This document shows, piece after piece, positions 42,916-51,509 of a DNA stretch of 64,000 bases; the first letter of the stretch is position 1, and every line of letters begins with the position of its first letter. The notes beneath the pieces are model-generated. The model did no database searches, was not told the DNA's origin, and was given only the letters and a program-made list of their open reading frames with translations. Position numbers and translations under genes: made by a program. The stretch is taken from contig NZ_DASTAT010000071.1 of the NCBI RefSeq assembly GCF_035712445.1, forward strand, positions 62,001-126,000. Direction: 5' to 3'. This DNA is from Oligoflexus sp. GTDB lineage: Bacteria > Bdellovibrionota_B > Oligoflexia > Oligoflexales > Oligoflexaceae.

Positions 42916-44019
42916 TTACCTGGCTTCGGACACGCGACTGGCATCATATGCATCCTGCAAACGAGTGCGGCCTTCCCGCACTTTTTCTTTCAGATAGGGA
43001 TCATCCACCAGTTCATAGAGTCTGCCAAGATCCGCCAGGACCTTATCCCATCGATGCGCCTCAAGGTGCATTTCGATCAGATTTTCCAAAGGCTCCAGCA
43101 TGCGGGGCGCCAGGTCCAGACTCTTCAGATAGCTTTCTTCCGCATCCATCGGACGGTTCAGCTGTTCTTCCAGCTCCCCGATTTTATAGTGAATGATGGC
43201 CTTGTTAAGGTTTCCTTCAATCTTCCGCAAATAATTGCGCAAAACCTTGAGGCAGCCTTCCCAATTCTGCTGACGAAAGTACGCTTCGTAGTGAATCGTG
43301 AAGGTATTCAAGGGACTGTCAGCGCAATGCTTTTCGATAATGTCGACCGCGTTCTGCGCCTGATCAAGCTGGTACAGATAAACGGCAGCCAATTCCTGAG
43401 CACTGCGATAGCGATCGTTGATATGTTTCGCATTTTGAAAAAGGCTTTGCAAGACCGAGACGACCTTGTCCCACTGGTTGTTTTGAGTATAGACAACCTT
43501 GAAGTAGCGCAGAGCCTTGAGGTTGTTGGGCTCCAAATCAATCAGCCGCTCGTAGCAGCGGTTGAGCTGGAGTTCATCATATTTTTTCTTTTCAAAAATA
43601 AGGCAAAGTCGTTCCAAACAGGCGACAGAATCCTCTTTGGAGCGCAGGCGAGGCAGAATTGCCTGCAGAATAATCGCCTCGGATTCGAAGTCCTGTTCGC
43701 TGATGACGTGACAAAGGGCGCGTTCCCGGAATTCGGCATAGCTGAGGCGAAGATCCTTGAGGAGTTTGACGCAGATTTTCGCAGAACGCTGAATATCTTC
43801 CAGATGAACGGCATAGGCGCGCGCAGTGCGTACATAAAAATGCAGCTGACGTTTTTTCGGATTGTCGATCTGGGCTTCCAGCAGGCGGAAATAAAGCGAC
43901 CAGCACTCATAGTCCTGAAGCTTTTCCAGGATGGCCTCGAAATGCTGCTCGGGTATTGAGGCCCCCTTGTTGAGCTGGAGAACCAGGTCATTGATATCCA
44001 GGGACAGGGAAACATCCAT
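42916..44019 (-). CDS. TPR/helical-repeat protein
   Basis: A 367-residue soluble protein of helical repeats: LQDYECWSLYFRLLEAQIDN, LCLIFEKKKYDELQLNRCYE, RLIDLEPNNLKALRYFKVVY and YLKSLDLAPRMLEPLENLIE are TPR-like units. There is no signal peptide. The ATG at 44019 follows GGAG by eight bases; the longer frame upstream is unsupported. It lies 57 bases before the KAS-like gene and ~115 bases after the TetR gene on the same strand, so it could be part of one transcript. Confidence 0.8.
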   Translation of the reverse strand: MDVSLSLDINDLVLQLNKGASIPEQHFEAILEKLQDYECWSLYFRLLEAQIDNPKKRQLHFYVRTARAYAVHLEDIQRSAKICVKLLKDLRLSYAEFRERALCHVISEQDFESEAIILQAILPRLRSKEDSVACLERLCLIFEKKKYDELQLNRCYERLIDLEPNNLKALRYFKVVYTQNNQWDKVVSVLQSLFQNAKHINDRYRSAQELAAVYLYQLDQAQNAVDIIEKHCADSPLNTFTIHYEAYFRQQNWEGCLKVLRNYLRKIEGNLNKAIIHYKIGELEEQLNRPMDAEESYLKSLDLAPRMLEPLENLIEMHLEAHRWDKVLADLGRLYELVDDPYLKEKVREGRTRLQDAYDASRVSEAR

Positions 44020-44133
44020 GGGAAAGACTCCGCCTTTGCCTACGCGTGTTAACAACCATCATAGCAAAGTGCGGGCGTCTTTAATAGAAAGTGACGGGTC
44101 GGGGGCCGAAGGCCGCTGACGGACCAGATCGGA

Positions 44134-44730
44134 CTACTTCGCCAGAAGGCCATCCAGAATCTGTTGGCTGGCAACCTTGACGACTTCGTCATACTCATAG
44201 ACGGTTTCGTCGAAGAGCCACTGAAGACTGATGCCATCCACAATGGCTATGACCAGAGACGCATGATAGTGCGGGTTCACGTTTTTGAAGACGCCGGCTT
44301 TGACACCCTCTTCAATGACGCGGGCACAGCTGTCGCGGAATTTCGCATAATGCCGGGAAATGACCTGGCGAACTTCCTTCTTCTGGTTGATCTGAGTCCA
44401 GAAGTCCATGTTCACCTGATAGTATTCCTTCGTACCGCGCACGATATCAAAGGCAACCGACATGAAGATCCGAAGCTTCTGGACGGGATCGGTTATGGAT
44501 CCCATGTCCGTGACCAGTATGTTTTCGATGTCCCCGGCCACGCGGTCGAGGACGGACATCATTAGGTCATCTTTATTCAAGAAGTAGTAATGAATGATGC
44601 CCTTGCTGACACCGGCGGTTCGCGCGACGTCCTGCATCGAAAAATTGTGATAACCGTGCTTCGTGATACATTCGACGGTCGCCCGTACGATCTGATCCTT
44701 ACGTTCTGCTGCTACATCTGGCTTAGACAT
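44134..44730 (-). CDS. TetR-family transcriptional regulator
   Basis: A 198-residue repressor-type protein. The N-terminal HTH is typical: RKDQIVRATVECITKHGYHN, then FSMQDVARTAGVSKGIIHYY and FLNKDDLM. The C-terminal ligand domain is ~140 residues. The ATG at 44730 follows GGTGG by four bases. A divergent outer-membrane protein gene lies beyond a 351-base gap holding two tandem CCAATTTGG boxes. A fatty-acid-type ligand is plausible given the crotonase-like gene downstream and the FadL/PorV-like gene upstream, but that is inference. Confidence 0.93.
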   Translation of the reverse strand: MSKPDVAAERKDQIVRATVECITKHGYHNFSMQDVARTAGVSKGIIHYYFLNKDDLMMSVLDRVAGDIENILVTDMGSITDPVQKLRIFMSVAFDIVRGTKEYYQVNMDFWTQINQKKEVRQVISRHYAKFRDSCARVIEEGVKAGVFKNVNPHYHASLVIAIVDGISLQWLFDETVYEYDEVVKVASQQILDGLLAK

Positions 44731-45081
44731 GTTGCCACCATTTAGTACTGCGACGGCGCCGGTCCTGTGGGGCGCTACCATCCTCTATCCGCGTATCAAA
44801 AGAGTCTTCAAGCTCGTTGGTGACAAGCCCTTGTGCGGGACAGAGGTCGAGACGAAGACGGTATGTTAGCACGGGCCTTGTCCTTTCGCAACGAGCACAG
44901 GCGGGTTGCCCCGGATTTGGCAAGCCCATAAATTCCCGGCGAATCTTCAATCCCTGACTTCCCTTACATGACCCAATTTGGCTGTCCAATTTGGGATGTG
45001 ATACAGTTGACTCACATAAACTGCGGATTTTTTATTTTGGGACCAGGGCCTCATGACGGGGTCCTTGTTGTGGAGAACAGC
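44731..45081. promoter_or_regulatory. Divergent control region with tandem CCAATTTGG operator boxes
   Basis: Two copies of CCAATTTGG (44973-44981 and 44986-44994), each a 4-1-4 palindrome, sit four bases apart, just before TTGACT (45007-45012), 17 bases and TTTTAT (45030-45035), a plausible promoter for the outer-membrane gene. The rest of the gap is GC-rich and shows nothing else clear. Confidence 0.55.
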
Positions 45082-46188
45082 ATGCGGTGGCAGACCCTGA
45101 CAGGTACGGCAGTCAGCTTTCTGGCGATCCACGCTCAGACCGGTATGAGCAAGGATCATGAGAACTGGACCCATTTCGGCCTTCGGCCCTTGGGTATGGG
45201 CAATGCCTACGTGGCGGTTGCCGACGACTACAATGCTCTGTTCTATAACCCGGCGGGTCTCGCCCGCATCAAGGAATGGGATGGGGAGCTTCTGAACCCC
45301 TGGACGGATATGTCCACCAACCTCGGCACCCTGATGAAGGATGCCCAGGATAAGCTGAAGAGCGGCGAGGTTTCGGATAGTCTTGATTTGATCGAGGCCA
45401 ACACGGGCAAAAGCTATCACGTGGGTCTCGGTCTGACGCCGCATCTCATCTTCAAAAATTTCGGATTCGGCTTCGGCGTTGAAGTGGGGGCCTCCATGGT
45501 CTTCCATAAGAATATCGCCGCTGACTTCGACGCCGGCCTGCGCTTTGTCGCGCCCTTTACCTATGCCATGAATTTCCTCGACGATAAGCTCAGCGTCGGC
45601 GCTACAGTGAAGTTCCGGGCACGTGCGGGTGTGGATCGCCAGTTCACGATGGAAGATATCGAATCGTTTCAAACCAAGGGTTCCGATACGAATGATAAGA
45701 AAATTGATGACTACGTGCTCTCCGGTTTGGGGCAGGGCGCGGATGTGGGTCTTCTTTTTACGCCGACCAAAACCATGGAACCCACGATCGGCATCAGCGT
45801 GACCGATGTCGGCGCCACGTCCTATAAAACCAAGGATATCGGCGGCGAGGCCCTCGGCAACCCTCCCCCGCAGCTCGCCAGTGTCAACGTTGGTTTCAGT
45901 TTGAAACCCGTTCAGAAAGATAAGCTCTATGTTTTGACTTCGATGGATATGCACTCCATCAACCAGCCTTACTCCTTTTCCAAGAAATTGAATCTGGGTA
46001 CAGAGCTCGGTTACGGCAGCATCATCAAACTGCAGGCCGGTCTTTATCAGGGTTACCTGACGGCCGGTTTCCAATTCGATGTCGGCCTGATCAATCTGCG
46101 CGCCATCACCTATGCCGAGGAGCTGGGTGCTCAGGCCGGGTTTAAAGAGGATCGCCGTTACGCGCTGCAAATCAAGCTTCTGCTCTGA
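45082..46188 (+). CDS. OmpP1/FadL- or PorV-like outer membrane beta-barrel protein
   Basis: A 368-residue exported protein. After a signal peptide (MRWQTLTGTAVSFLAIHAQT) comes the signature FGLRPLGMGNAYVAVADDYN, then ALFYNPAGLA, shared by FadL/OmpP1 and PorV/UPF0164 families. The rest alternates as barrel strands, ending KEDRRYALQIKLLL with a C-terminal aromatic/Leu end. FadL takes up long-chain fatty acids; PorV is a type IX secretion shuttle. The ATG at 45082 has GGAG six bases upstream. It is followed by a second barrel gene. Confidence 0.8.
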   Translation: MRWQTLTGTAVSFLAIHAQTGMSKDHENWTHFGLRPLGMGNAYVAVADDYNALFYNPAGLARIKEWDGELLNPWTDMSTNLGTLMKDAQDKLKSGEVSDSLDLIEANTGKSYHVGLGLTPHLIFKNFGFGFGVEVGASMVFHKNIAADFDAGLRFVAPFTYAMNFLDDKLSVGATVKFRARAGVDRQFTMEDIESFQTKGSDTNDKKIDDYVLSGLGQGADVGLLFTPTKTMEPTIGISVTDVGATSYKTKDIGGEALGNPPPQLASVNVGFSLKPVQKDKLYVLTSMDMHSINQPYSFSKKLNLGTELGYGSIIKLQAGLYQGYLTAGFQFDVGLINLRAITYAEELGAQAGFKEDRRYALQIKLLL

Positions 46189-46229
46189 CCTGAAGTCAAA
46201 ACAACCGTTAGCATAAGAGGACAAGGTCC

Positions 46230-46958
46230 ATGTCGATCCAAAAAATATCCCTTACGGTTTCTCCTTATATTCTGGCTGTTTGTCTGTCTTCGCAGGGCTG
46301 GGCCAAAGGTCTTGACACCCTGCAGGCCGACGGTCAGAAAGCGCCGGCCGCAAACGCGCCTCTGCCAGGCGGAGCACCGACTCCGGCCAGCGACACAGTT
46401 CCTGCGGGTTCGAGCGCCATCCAACCAGCGATCCAGACTGTGCCACCCGGCACGTCTGTAGCTGCTTCCACTGTCGATCGCTTGTATCTCGCATCCAGTT
46501 TTTCCTGGATCAATCTGTCCGGCAGCAAGGGTGATTGGGTGACCGGCACCACGGCCGACATCGAAGCGGGCTATCGCTTTCTCACCGTCCTGCAGAAGTT
46601 CGATCTGTTTGGCACCTTCCGCTATCGCCCGACGGAAGCACTGGTTCAGCAGGACAATCGTGAGTATCGTGCGATTGTCGAAACCTATCTTTTTGGTGCC
46701 AACGGCCGCATGGCTTTGAACAGTAAAATCGCAGTGAACGCCTCGGCGGAACTGGGCATGTCGCAGACTCATCTGAATTCCAACGACTCGCTGCCCACGA
46801 TTGACCAAAGCCTTGAGAAATCCGGGGTTGATCTGAACCTGGGGGGTGGGGTATCGTATCTTGTTCTGGAAAAATTCGCCGTAGGCGGGAAACTGACCCT
46901 CGGCACCGGAGCGTATAAGTCCGTCCAATTAGGTGTTGATCTTCGGTTCATGCTCTGA
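46230..46958 (+). CDS. Predicted outer membrane beta-barrel protein
   Basis: A 242-residue exported protein with a signal peptide (LTVSPYILAVCLSSQGWA), then a Pro/Ala/Gly-rich linker (residues ~30-75) and about ten amphipathic strands (DRLYLASSFSWINLS, IEAGYRFLTVL, KLTLGTGAYKSVQLGVDLRF), ending in the outer-membrane-type F-M-L terminus. The family is not recognised. The start follows GAGG. It lies 41 bases after the FadL/PorV-like gene, in the same direction, and 45 bases before a lipoprotein, so the three are probably one operon. Confidence 0.7.
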   Translation: MSIQKISLTVSPYILAVCLSSQGWAKGLDTLQADGQKAPAANAPLPGGAPTPASDTVPAGSSAIQPAIQTVPPGTSVAASTVDRLYLASSFSWINLSGSKGDWVTGTTADIEAGYRFLTVLQKFDLFGTFRYRPTEALVQQDNREYRAIVETYLFGANGRMALNSKIAVNASAELGMSQTHLNSNDSLPTIDQSLEKSGVDLNLGGGVSYLVLEKFAVGGKLTLGTGAYKSVQLGVDLRFML

Positions 46959-47003
46959 CGCGGGCCGAAAGACCAAGCCCCCAGCGACTCAGTATGGATC
47001 CCG

Positions 47004-48548
47004 ATGAAAACAAGCCCTCGCGGAATCTTGTGCGTCCTCGCCTTCTTCGTCACACTGCTGCAGGGCTGCCGCCTGGAAGAAGTGACTGGCGAAGTCATGG
47101 TGCGTGCGCCTAATCCAGGAACGTATGAAATCTATCGAATCGAATCGGAAGAGCCCCTGCAGTTCATCTCGGAGCAGGTTGGCCAATATAACCAGCCTCT
47201 GCGGCTGGTGCCGGGCCGCTACCTGATCCTCGCTGATTGCAGCTACGAGATCCTGACTGTTCTGCCGAACGTATCCCAGTCGCTCGTCGCGCATCAGGTG
47301 CTCTTCAATCCTCCCGTCGTTCCCGCGGCCGAGGATAACTTTTCGATTCAGTGCAACCGCTTCACCAAGACCAAATCCCGTCAGCACCTGCATAATCGCT
47401 ATGCCTTGAATATTCTGCACGGCACGCGCGATCTTCTGGTCGGCATGATTCCGATGTCGATTGATTTCAACAAGGTCAACGACGCCGCCAATCCCCAGAT
47501 CCTGAGTTATAATCTTTCCGGCATTAAAATCGCGTCGTATGAAGGCATGAAACCGGCCACCAGTTTTTTCGTGTCGCCGGCCGATGGCCTTCTTTCGATC
47601 ACCGAGACCCAGAATTTCGGGCATTCGCAGTTCCTCTTGAAAGGCCGTTATCGGGTTGAAGTGAATGGGACCCGTTTGGAAGTGGATCTGGCGGAAGGTC
47701 AGCAGTATGAATTCAAACCTGCTTTTCTGCGGGTTTCGTCGTCGGATAACATCAATATCCAGGCCTCGTCCAGCATCACGGGAACACCGTCTTTTGTAGA
47801 ACTTAATTCGGGTCATTGGCTTGATTTGAATGAAACCTATCCCGTTCTTCCGGGTGAAGCTTCGATCAAGTTGAATGGATCGCTGCATGAGCACAAGGTG
47901 ATTTTGGTCGAGGGTGAGCTGACTGAACGCAAGGCGCGCTCAGTTCTGGTGGATCTTGATTGTTCAGCCTGGGATTGGAACTGTCTCGGCAGCCGTGAAA
48001 TCTTCCTTTATGAAAGCGACAAGCCCTATCCCTTCGCGGAAGGAACTTCGGATGTGCCGATTCTTTTCTTCGAAGACGACGTGTGGCTGAGTATTCAGGG
48101 ATCGCGTGACATTCGCTACAAGATCCCGCCGCAGGCTCAGGATACAACCCTTAAGGTTGGATTTTTGAAACTTGTCCCACGACAGCTGCATCGTCCAGGA
48201 CAGGTGACTGACCTTTCCCGCATTGAAGCCGCAGCAGCGCCGCTGACAGGCCATTCGCTCGATTTGCCAGTCGATGGTGAAGTGCTGATGCCCTTGGTGG
48301 TGGGACGTTATTATTTGACTCAATATACGGCTCTTGCCACTGCGGATTGGGATCGTCGGACGAGCCGCCTGCCCATCTCCATTTCACCGCAGGATACGGT
48401 CGAGATTCCTTACTATGTTTATGTTTCGGAAAAGAAACTGAAGCAGATTCGGGAAATGCAGGCCAAGACCCGGCAGCAGCTGATCCAGAAAAAGTTCCGC
48501 CTTATGCAGAGCCGCTACCGGCAGATCGTTCCTGCCGGCATCGACTGA
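47004..48548 (+). CDS. Large predicted lipoprotein, unknown function
   Basis: A 514-residue protein with a lipoprotein signal (LCVLAFFVTLLQGC; lipobox LLQGC). The mature part is all-beta-looking, with repeated short units (VAGYY-like PGRYLILADC, KGRYRVEVNG, VVGRYYLTQY) resembling carboxypeptidase-regulatory or transthyretin-like strands. It ends in a charged helix (KKLKQIREMQAKTRQQL). It may be a structural or adhesive surface protein. It ends one base from the recN stop, convergently. Confidence 0.7.
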   Translation: MKTSPRGILCVLAFFVTLLQGCRLEEVTGEVMVRAPNPGTYEIYRIESEEPLQFISEQVGQYNQPLRLVPGRYLILADCSYEILTVLPNVSQSLVAHQVLFNPPVVPAAEDNFSIQCNRFTKTKSRQHLHNRYALNILHGTRDLLVGMIPMSIDFNKVNDAANPQILSYNLSGIKIASYEGMKPATSFFVSPADGLLSITETQNFGHSQFLLKGRYRVEVNGTRLEVDLAEGQQYEFKPAFLRVSSSDNINIQASSSITGTPSFVELNSGHWLDLNETYPVLPGEASIKLNGSLHEHKVILVEGELTERKARSVLVDLDCSAWDWNCLGSREIFLYESDKPYPFAEGTSDVPILFFEDDVWLSIQGSRDIRYKIPPQAQDTTLKVGFLKLVPRQLHRPGQVTDLSRIEAAAAPLTGHSLDLPVDGEVLMPLVVGRYYLTQYTALATADWDRRTSRLPISISPQDTVEIPYYVYVSEKKLKQIREMQAKTRQQLIQKKFRLMQSRYRQIVPAGID

Positions 48549-48549
48549 A

Positions 48550-50334
48550 TCACTGGGCCACACGATCCCGTGCGGCCTTGATGAGCTGACGGGCATGCGT
48601 AAGACTGGAATTGGTCACCTGATCGCCGGACAGAAGACGGGCGATTTCCTCTTCACTGGCCTTACGATTCAAACGCAAAATCTGCGATTCGGTGGACTCG
48701 CCTTTCTGGGCTTTTTGCACAAGGAAGTGAGCATCCCCATAAGCCGCCACCTGCGGCAGGTGCGAGATGCAGATCACCTGAAAGGTGGTGGACAGTTCCT
48801 TGAGCTTTTTGCCAACGATATGCGCCGTGTGCCCGGAGATCCCGGTATCTATTTCATCGAAAACCATGACGCAGGTGTTGGCGCCCATGGCCAAAGCCTT
48901 TTTAAAGCCGAGCATGATGCGCGAGATCTCACCACCTGACGCGACCTTGGCCAAGGGTTTCAGGCCTTCACCCGGGTTGGCGGACAGCAGGAACTGACCG
49001 CGCTCACGACCGAGTTTGCTCGTTTCCGTCAGGATGCTTGCGCAATGCTGCCAGTCATCCACCAGAGCGGCGTCGATGTCGGCGATGTCCAGGTCAGGAA
49101 TGGTGTTTTGCACCTCCTGAAAATCGAAGTCGATCCGAGCGCCCTTCATATTCAGATCATGAAGCTCGCTGACCACCGCCTGGACCGCACGCTGAGCGGC
49201 TTCTTTCCGGGCTGCAGAAAGCTTATGGGCGTATTCATCGGCTTCATTCAGAAGTTTCTTCAGCTTGTCGAGAGCCTCGGCCATGGCCTCAGGGCCCTGC
49301 TGAACGAAGGATAATTCCGTCTCCAGACGCTCATATTCGGTCATGATTTCTTCAACGGTGCGAACGGAGTGTTTTCTGAGAAGGCTCTGGTAACCGGCGA
49401 GGCGTCCCTGCAGTTCCTCGATTTCCTCTTCATCCAGCGAATGGCGGGATACCGCGCGGCCTATGCCGTAGCTCAGTTCGTCGAGCACGGTGCTGAGTTC
49501 ATTCAGCTGCGCAAGGCTCGCCTGGAGCGAGGCGTCCTGGAGCTTTTCAGCGGGGACTTCCAGGAGTCTTTGCAGTTCCTGCAGAGCCGATGTCAGTGCG
49601 CGACCGTTATAGCCTTCATCACAGATTCTCTGCGCCTGATCGAAGACTTTCTGCTGGGAAAGAACCACGCTGGATTCCTCGCAGAGCTTGATCGTGCGCT
49701 CGTAGTCCTCAAGGCTCGGGCCGAAGCGGGCCAGTTCATCAAAACGGAACTGCAGATAATCCTGCTCGCGACGGCGGGTCTGATACTGTTCCAGTCGTTT
49801 GCGCAGGTCCTGCAGAATCTGGTGGGCCTGCTGCATGGCGGCCTGAACCTTGTTCCGAAGGCCCTGATCGCCAACGAATTCATCTATGTAATCCAGATGC
49901 GTGTGAGGATCGAGCATGCGATGGTTTTCATGCTGGCCATAAATGTCGATCAGCGTGGCGCCGAGCTCCTTCAATAGCGAGAGCGTGATCGGCTGATCAT
50001 TCACCCAGGCCTGCGAGCGGCCTTTTTGGGCGATTTCCCGCCGAATAATGAGTTCGGTCAGGTCCTGATCATCATGCCAGATGCCGTGGGCGTCGAGGAC
50101 TTCGACGCAGCCATGAGTTTTGGGCAAAAGAAAGGATGCGGACACATGGGCTCGCGGAAAACCGCGCCGAATCACATCGGGATCAGCTTTCGCGCCAAGC
50201 AGGAAATGAAGGGCTTTGATCAATATGGATTTGCCAGCACCTGTCTCGCCCGTGATGACGTTGAGCTGTGGGGAAAATTCGATATGCAGTTCTTCGATAA
50301 TGGCAAGACCGCGGATGGACAACTGGGTAATCAT
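48550..50334 (-). CDS. recN: DNA repair protein RecN
   Basis: RecN is an SMC-like ATPase for double-strand break repair. The N-terminal half-ATPase has QLNVITGETGAGKSILIKAL (Walker A), the central ~300 residues are coiled coil, and the C-terminal half has the signature VASGGEISRIMLGFKKAL, then the Walker B VMVFDEIDTGISG and the histidine of QVICISHLPQVA. The ATG at 50334 follows GGAG by nine bases; the 38-residue extension upstream overlaps the tRNA-Thr gene and is not part of the protein. No SOS box is recognisable upstream. Confidence 0.96.
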   Translation of the reverse strand: MITQLSIRGLAIIEELHIEFSPQLNVITGETGAGKSILIKALHFLLGAKADPDVIRRGFPRAHVSASFLLPKTHGCVEVLDAHGIWHDDQDLTELIIRREIAQKGRSQAWVNDQPITLSLLKELGATLIDIYGQHENHRMLDPHTHLDYIDEFVGDQGLRNKVQAAMQQAHQILQDLRKRLEQYQTRRREQDYLQFRFDELARFGPSLEDYERTIKLCEESSVVLSQQKVFDQAQRICDEGYNGRALTSALQELQRLLEVPAEKLQDASLQASLAQLNELSTVLDELSYGIGRAVSRHSLDEEEIEELQGRLAGYQSLLRKHSVRTVEEIMTEYERLETELSFVQQGPEAMAEALDKLKKLLNEADEYAHKLSAARKEAAQRAVQAVVSELHDLNMKGARIDFDFQEVQNTIPDLDIADIDAALVDDWQHCASILTETSKLGRERGQFLLSANPGEGLKPLAKVASGGEISRIMLGFKKALAMGANTCVMVFDEIDTGISGHTAHIVGKKLKELSTTFQVICISHLPQVAAYGDAHFLVQKAQKGESTESQILRLNRKASEEEIARLLSGDQVTNSSLTHARQLIKAARDRVAQ

Positions 50335-50439
50335 CGGAAAAAACTCCGTGGAAGAGCGGACGAACTTCCCACAATGTCTCCAAGCTCTTTGAGCTTGTCC
50401 AGTGACTTTTACAAATGTATGGGTGTTTTGAATGGGGAG

Positions 50440-50515
50440 TGGAGCCATCGACGGGACTTGAACCCACGACCTGCTGATTACGAATCAGCTGCTCTACCAA
50501 CTGAGCTACGATGGC
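50440..50515 (-). tRNA. tRNA-Thr (anticodon CGT)
   Basis: Acceptor stem GCCATCG/CGATGGC, D-arm with AGCTCAGTTGGTAGAGC, anticodon stem GCTGA/TCAGC with loop TTCGTAA (anticodon CGT, decoding ACG), T-arm GTGGGTTCAAGTCCCG and encoded CCA. Confidence 0.95.
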
Positions 50516-50606
50516 TTTTGACAAAGGAAACAGGCAATGCGCCTGAAGGCGCTATGATTGTTCATTCCTATTGTGCTCAGAAACCAGAAAAAAAGAAAGA
50601 GCGGAA

Positions 50607-50683
50607 TGGCGTCCCCAAGGGGATTCGAACCCCTGTTACCGCCGTGAAAGGGCGGTGTCCTGGGCCAGCTAGACGATGGGGAC
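50607..50683 (-). tRNA. tRNA-Glu (anticodon TTC)
   Basis: Acceptor stem GTCCCCA/TGGGGAC, anticodon stem CCGCC/GGCGG with loop CTTTCAC (anticodon TTC), T-arm AGGGGTTCGAATCCCCT and encoded CCA. Confidence 0.95.
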
Positions 50684-50697
50684 CAGGGAGAAAAAAG

Positions 50698-50770
50698 TGA
50701 GCCCTGCTGGATTCGAACCAGCGACCCGCACATTAAAAGTGTGCTGCTCTACCAACTGAGCTAAGAGCCC
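50698..50770 (-). tRNA. tRNA-Lys (anticodon TTT), CCA not encoded
   Basis: Anticodon stem GCACA/TGTGC with loop CTTTTAA (anticodon TTT), T-arm CGCTGGTTCGAATCCAGC. The acceptor stem GGGCTCT/AGGGCTC needs two G-U pairs. After the discriminator A the sequence is CTT, so CCA must be added by the nucleotidyltransferase, unlike the neighbouring tRNAs. Confidence 0.92.
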
Positions 50771-50950
50771 TCACTTGCCTAACGTCTTGCGCTAGGGAGT
50801 TAACTATCTACAGTCGCACTGTTTTTGTGTCAACTTATTTTTCCAATTAATTTGCAGGCTCACGAAAGTTGATTTTTAGGCCGGTTTCTCCTAGTATGGC
50901 CCCACCTACGTAGAGCAAGTCAGCCCTGTTCGAGAGAAAGTAAGCGCCGC

Positions 50951-51271
50951 ATGACGATCATCAAAAGAAACCGCGTAACCACAAATAGCGACCTTATTTC
51001 CGCTATTGATAAACTGTGTCCCCTCTTGGAGCGACAAAAGGAAAATGACGCGGTCGCTGATCTTCGCAAGGCCGCCGACCAACTGCGGGCCTCGCAGGAA
51101 AACACGCCGGCGTGGAAAGAAGCGATTGAGTCCATCATCGACGCCTTTGAAGGCGAGCATGAACTCATGGCTTATACTATGCAGCGCGACACAGATCAGT
51201 GGACTGAAGTGGAAGAATTATCGCAGGTCAGCTCCCGAGTCTTGAGTTTGGCAAGACGCCTGGCCTATTGA
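50951..51271 (+). CDS. Small hypothetical protein
   Basis: A 106-residue soluble, mainly helical protein (LLERQKENDAVADLRKAADQ, EAIESIIDAFEGEHELMAYT) with no signal peptide, cysteine or recognisable motif. The composition and clear downstream terminator support it as a real gene. The ribosome binding site is weak (GAGAGAAAG). It stands alone between the tRNA cluster and the RGG-R3H gene. Confidence 0.6.
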   Translation: MTIIKRNRVTTNSDLISAIDKLCPLLERQKENDAVADLRKAADQLRASQENTPAWKEAIESIIDAFEGEHELMAYTMQRDTDQWTEVEELSQVSSRVLSLARRLAY

Positions 51272-51291
51272 ACCTATATGTGCAATTCCGT

Positions 51292-51325
51292 CAGACTGAA
51301 GGATGTCCGTCTGGATATTTTTTCA
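51292..51325 (+). terminator. Intrinsic terminator
   Basis: A CAGAC/GTCTG stem (51292-51296, 51309-51313) with a 12-base loop that can extend inside is followed by GATATTTTTTC, about 20 bases past the small hypothetical gene. Confidence 0.65.
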
Positions 51326-51509
51326 CGATTACCTTTTGCCGGAATCTTGTTATAATTTTCACCATATACGCTGCAGCTCGGCCCCGGGCCACAGTGCAGT
51401 CGCAGTCCGCGACGTCAGCCTCGACGACTTACCTGCGACGCGTCTATCTTTCATTTCACAGTAGGGTGCTGCCATTAGTACGACACAATCGAATTACAAA
51501 CCAAGTACC

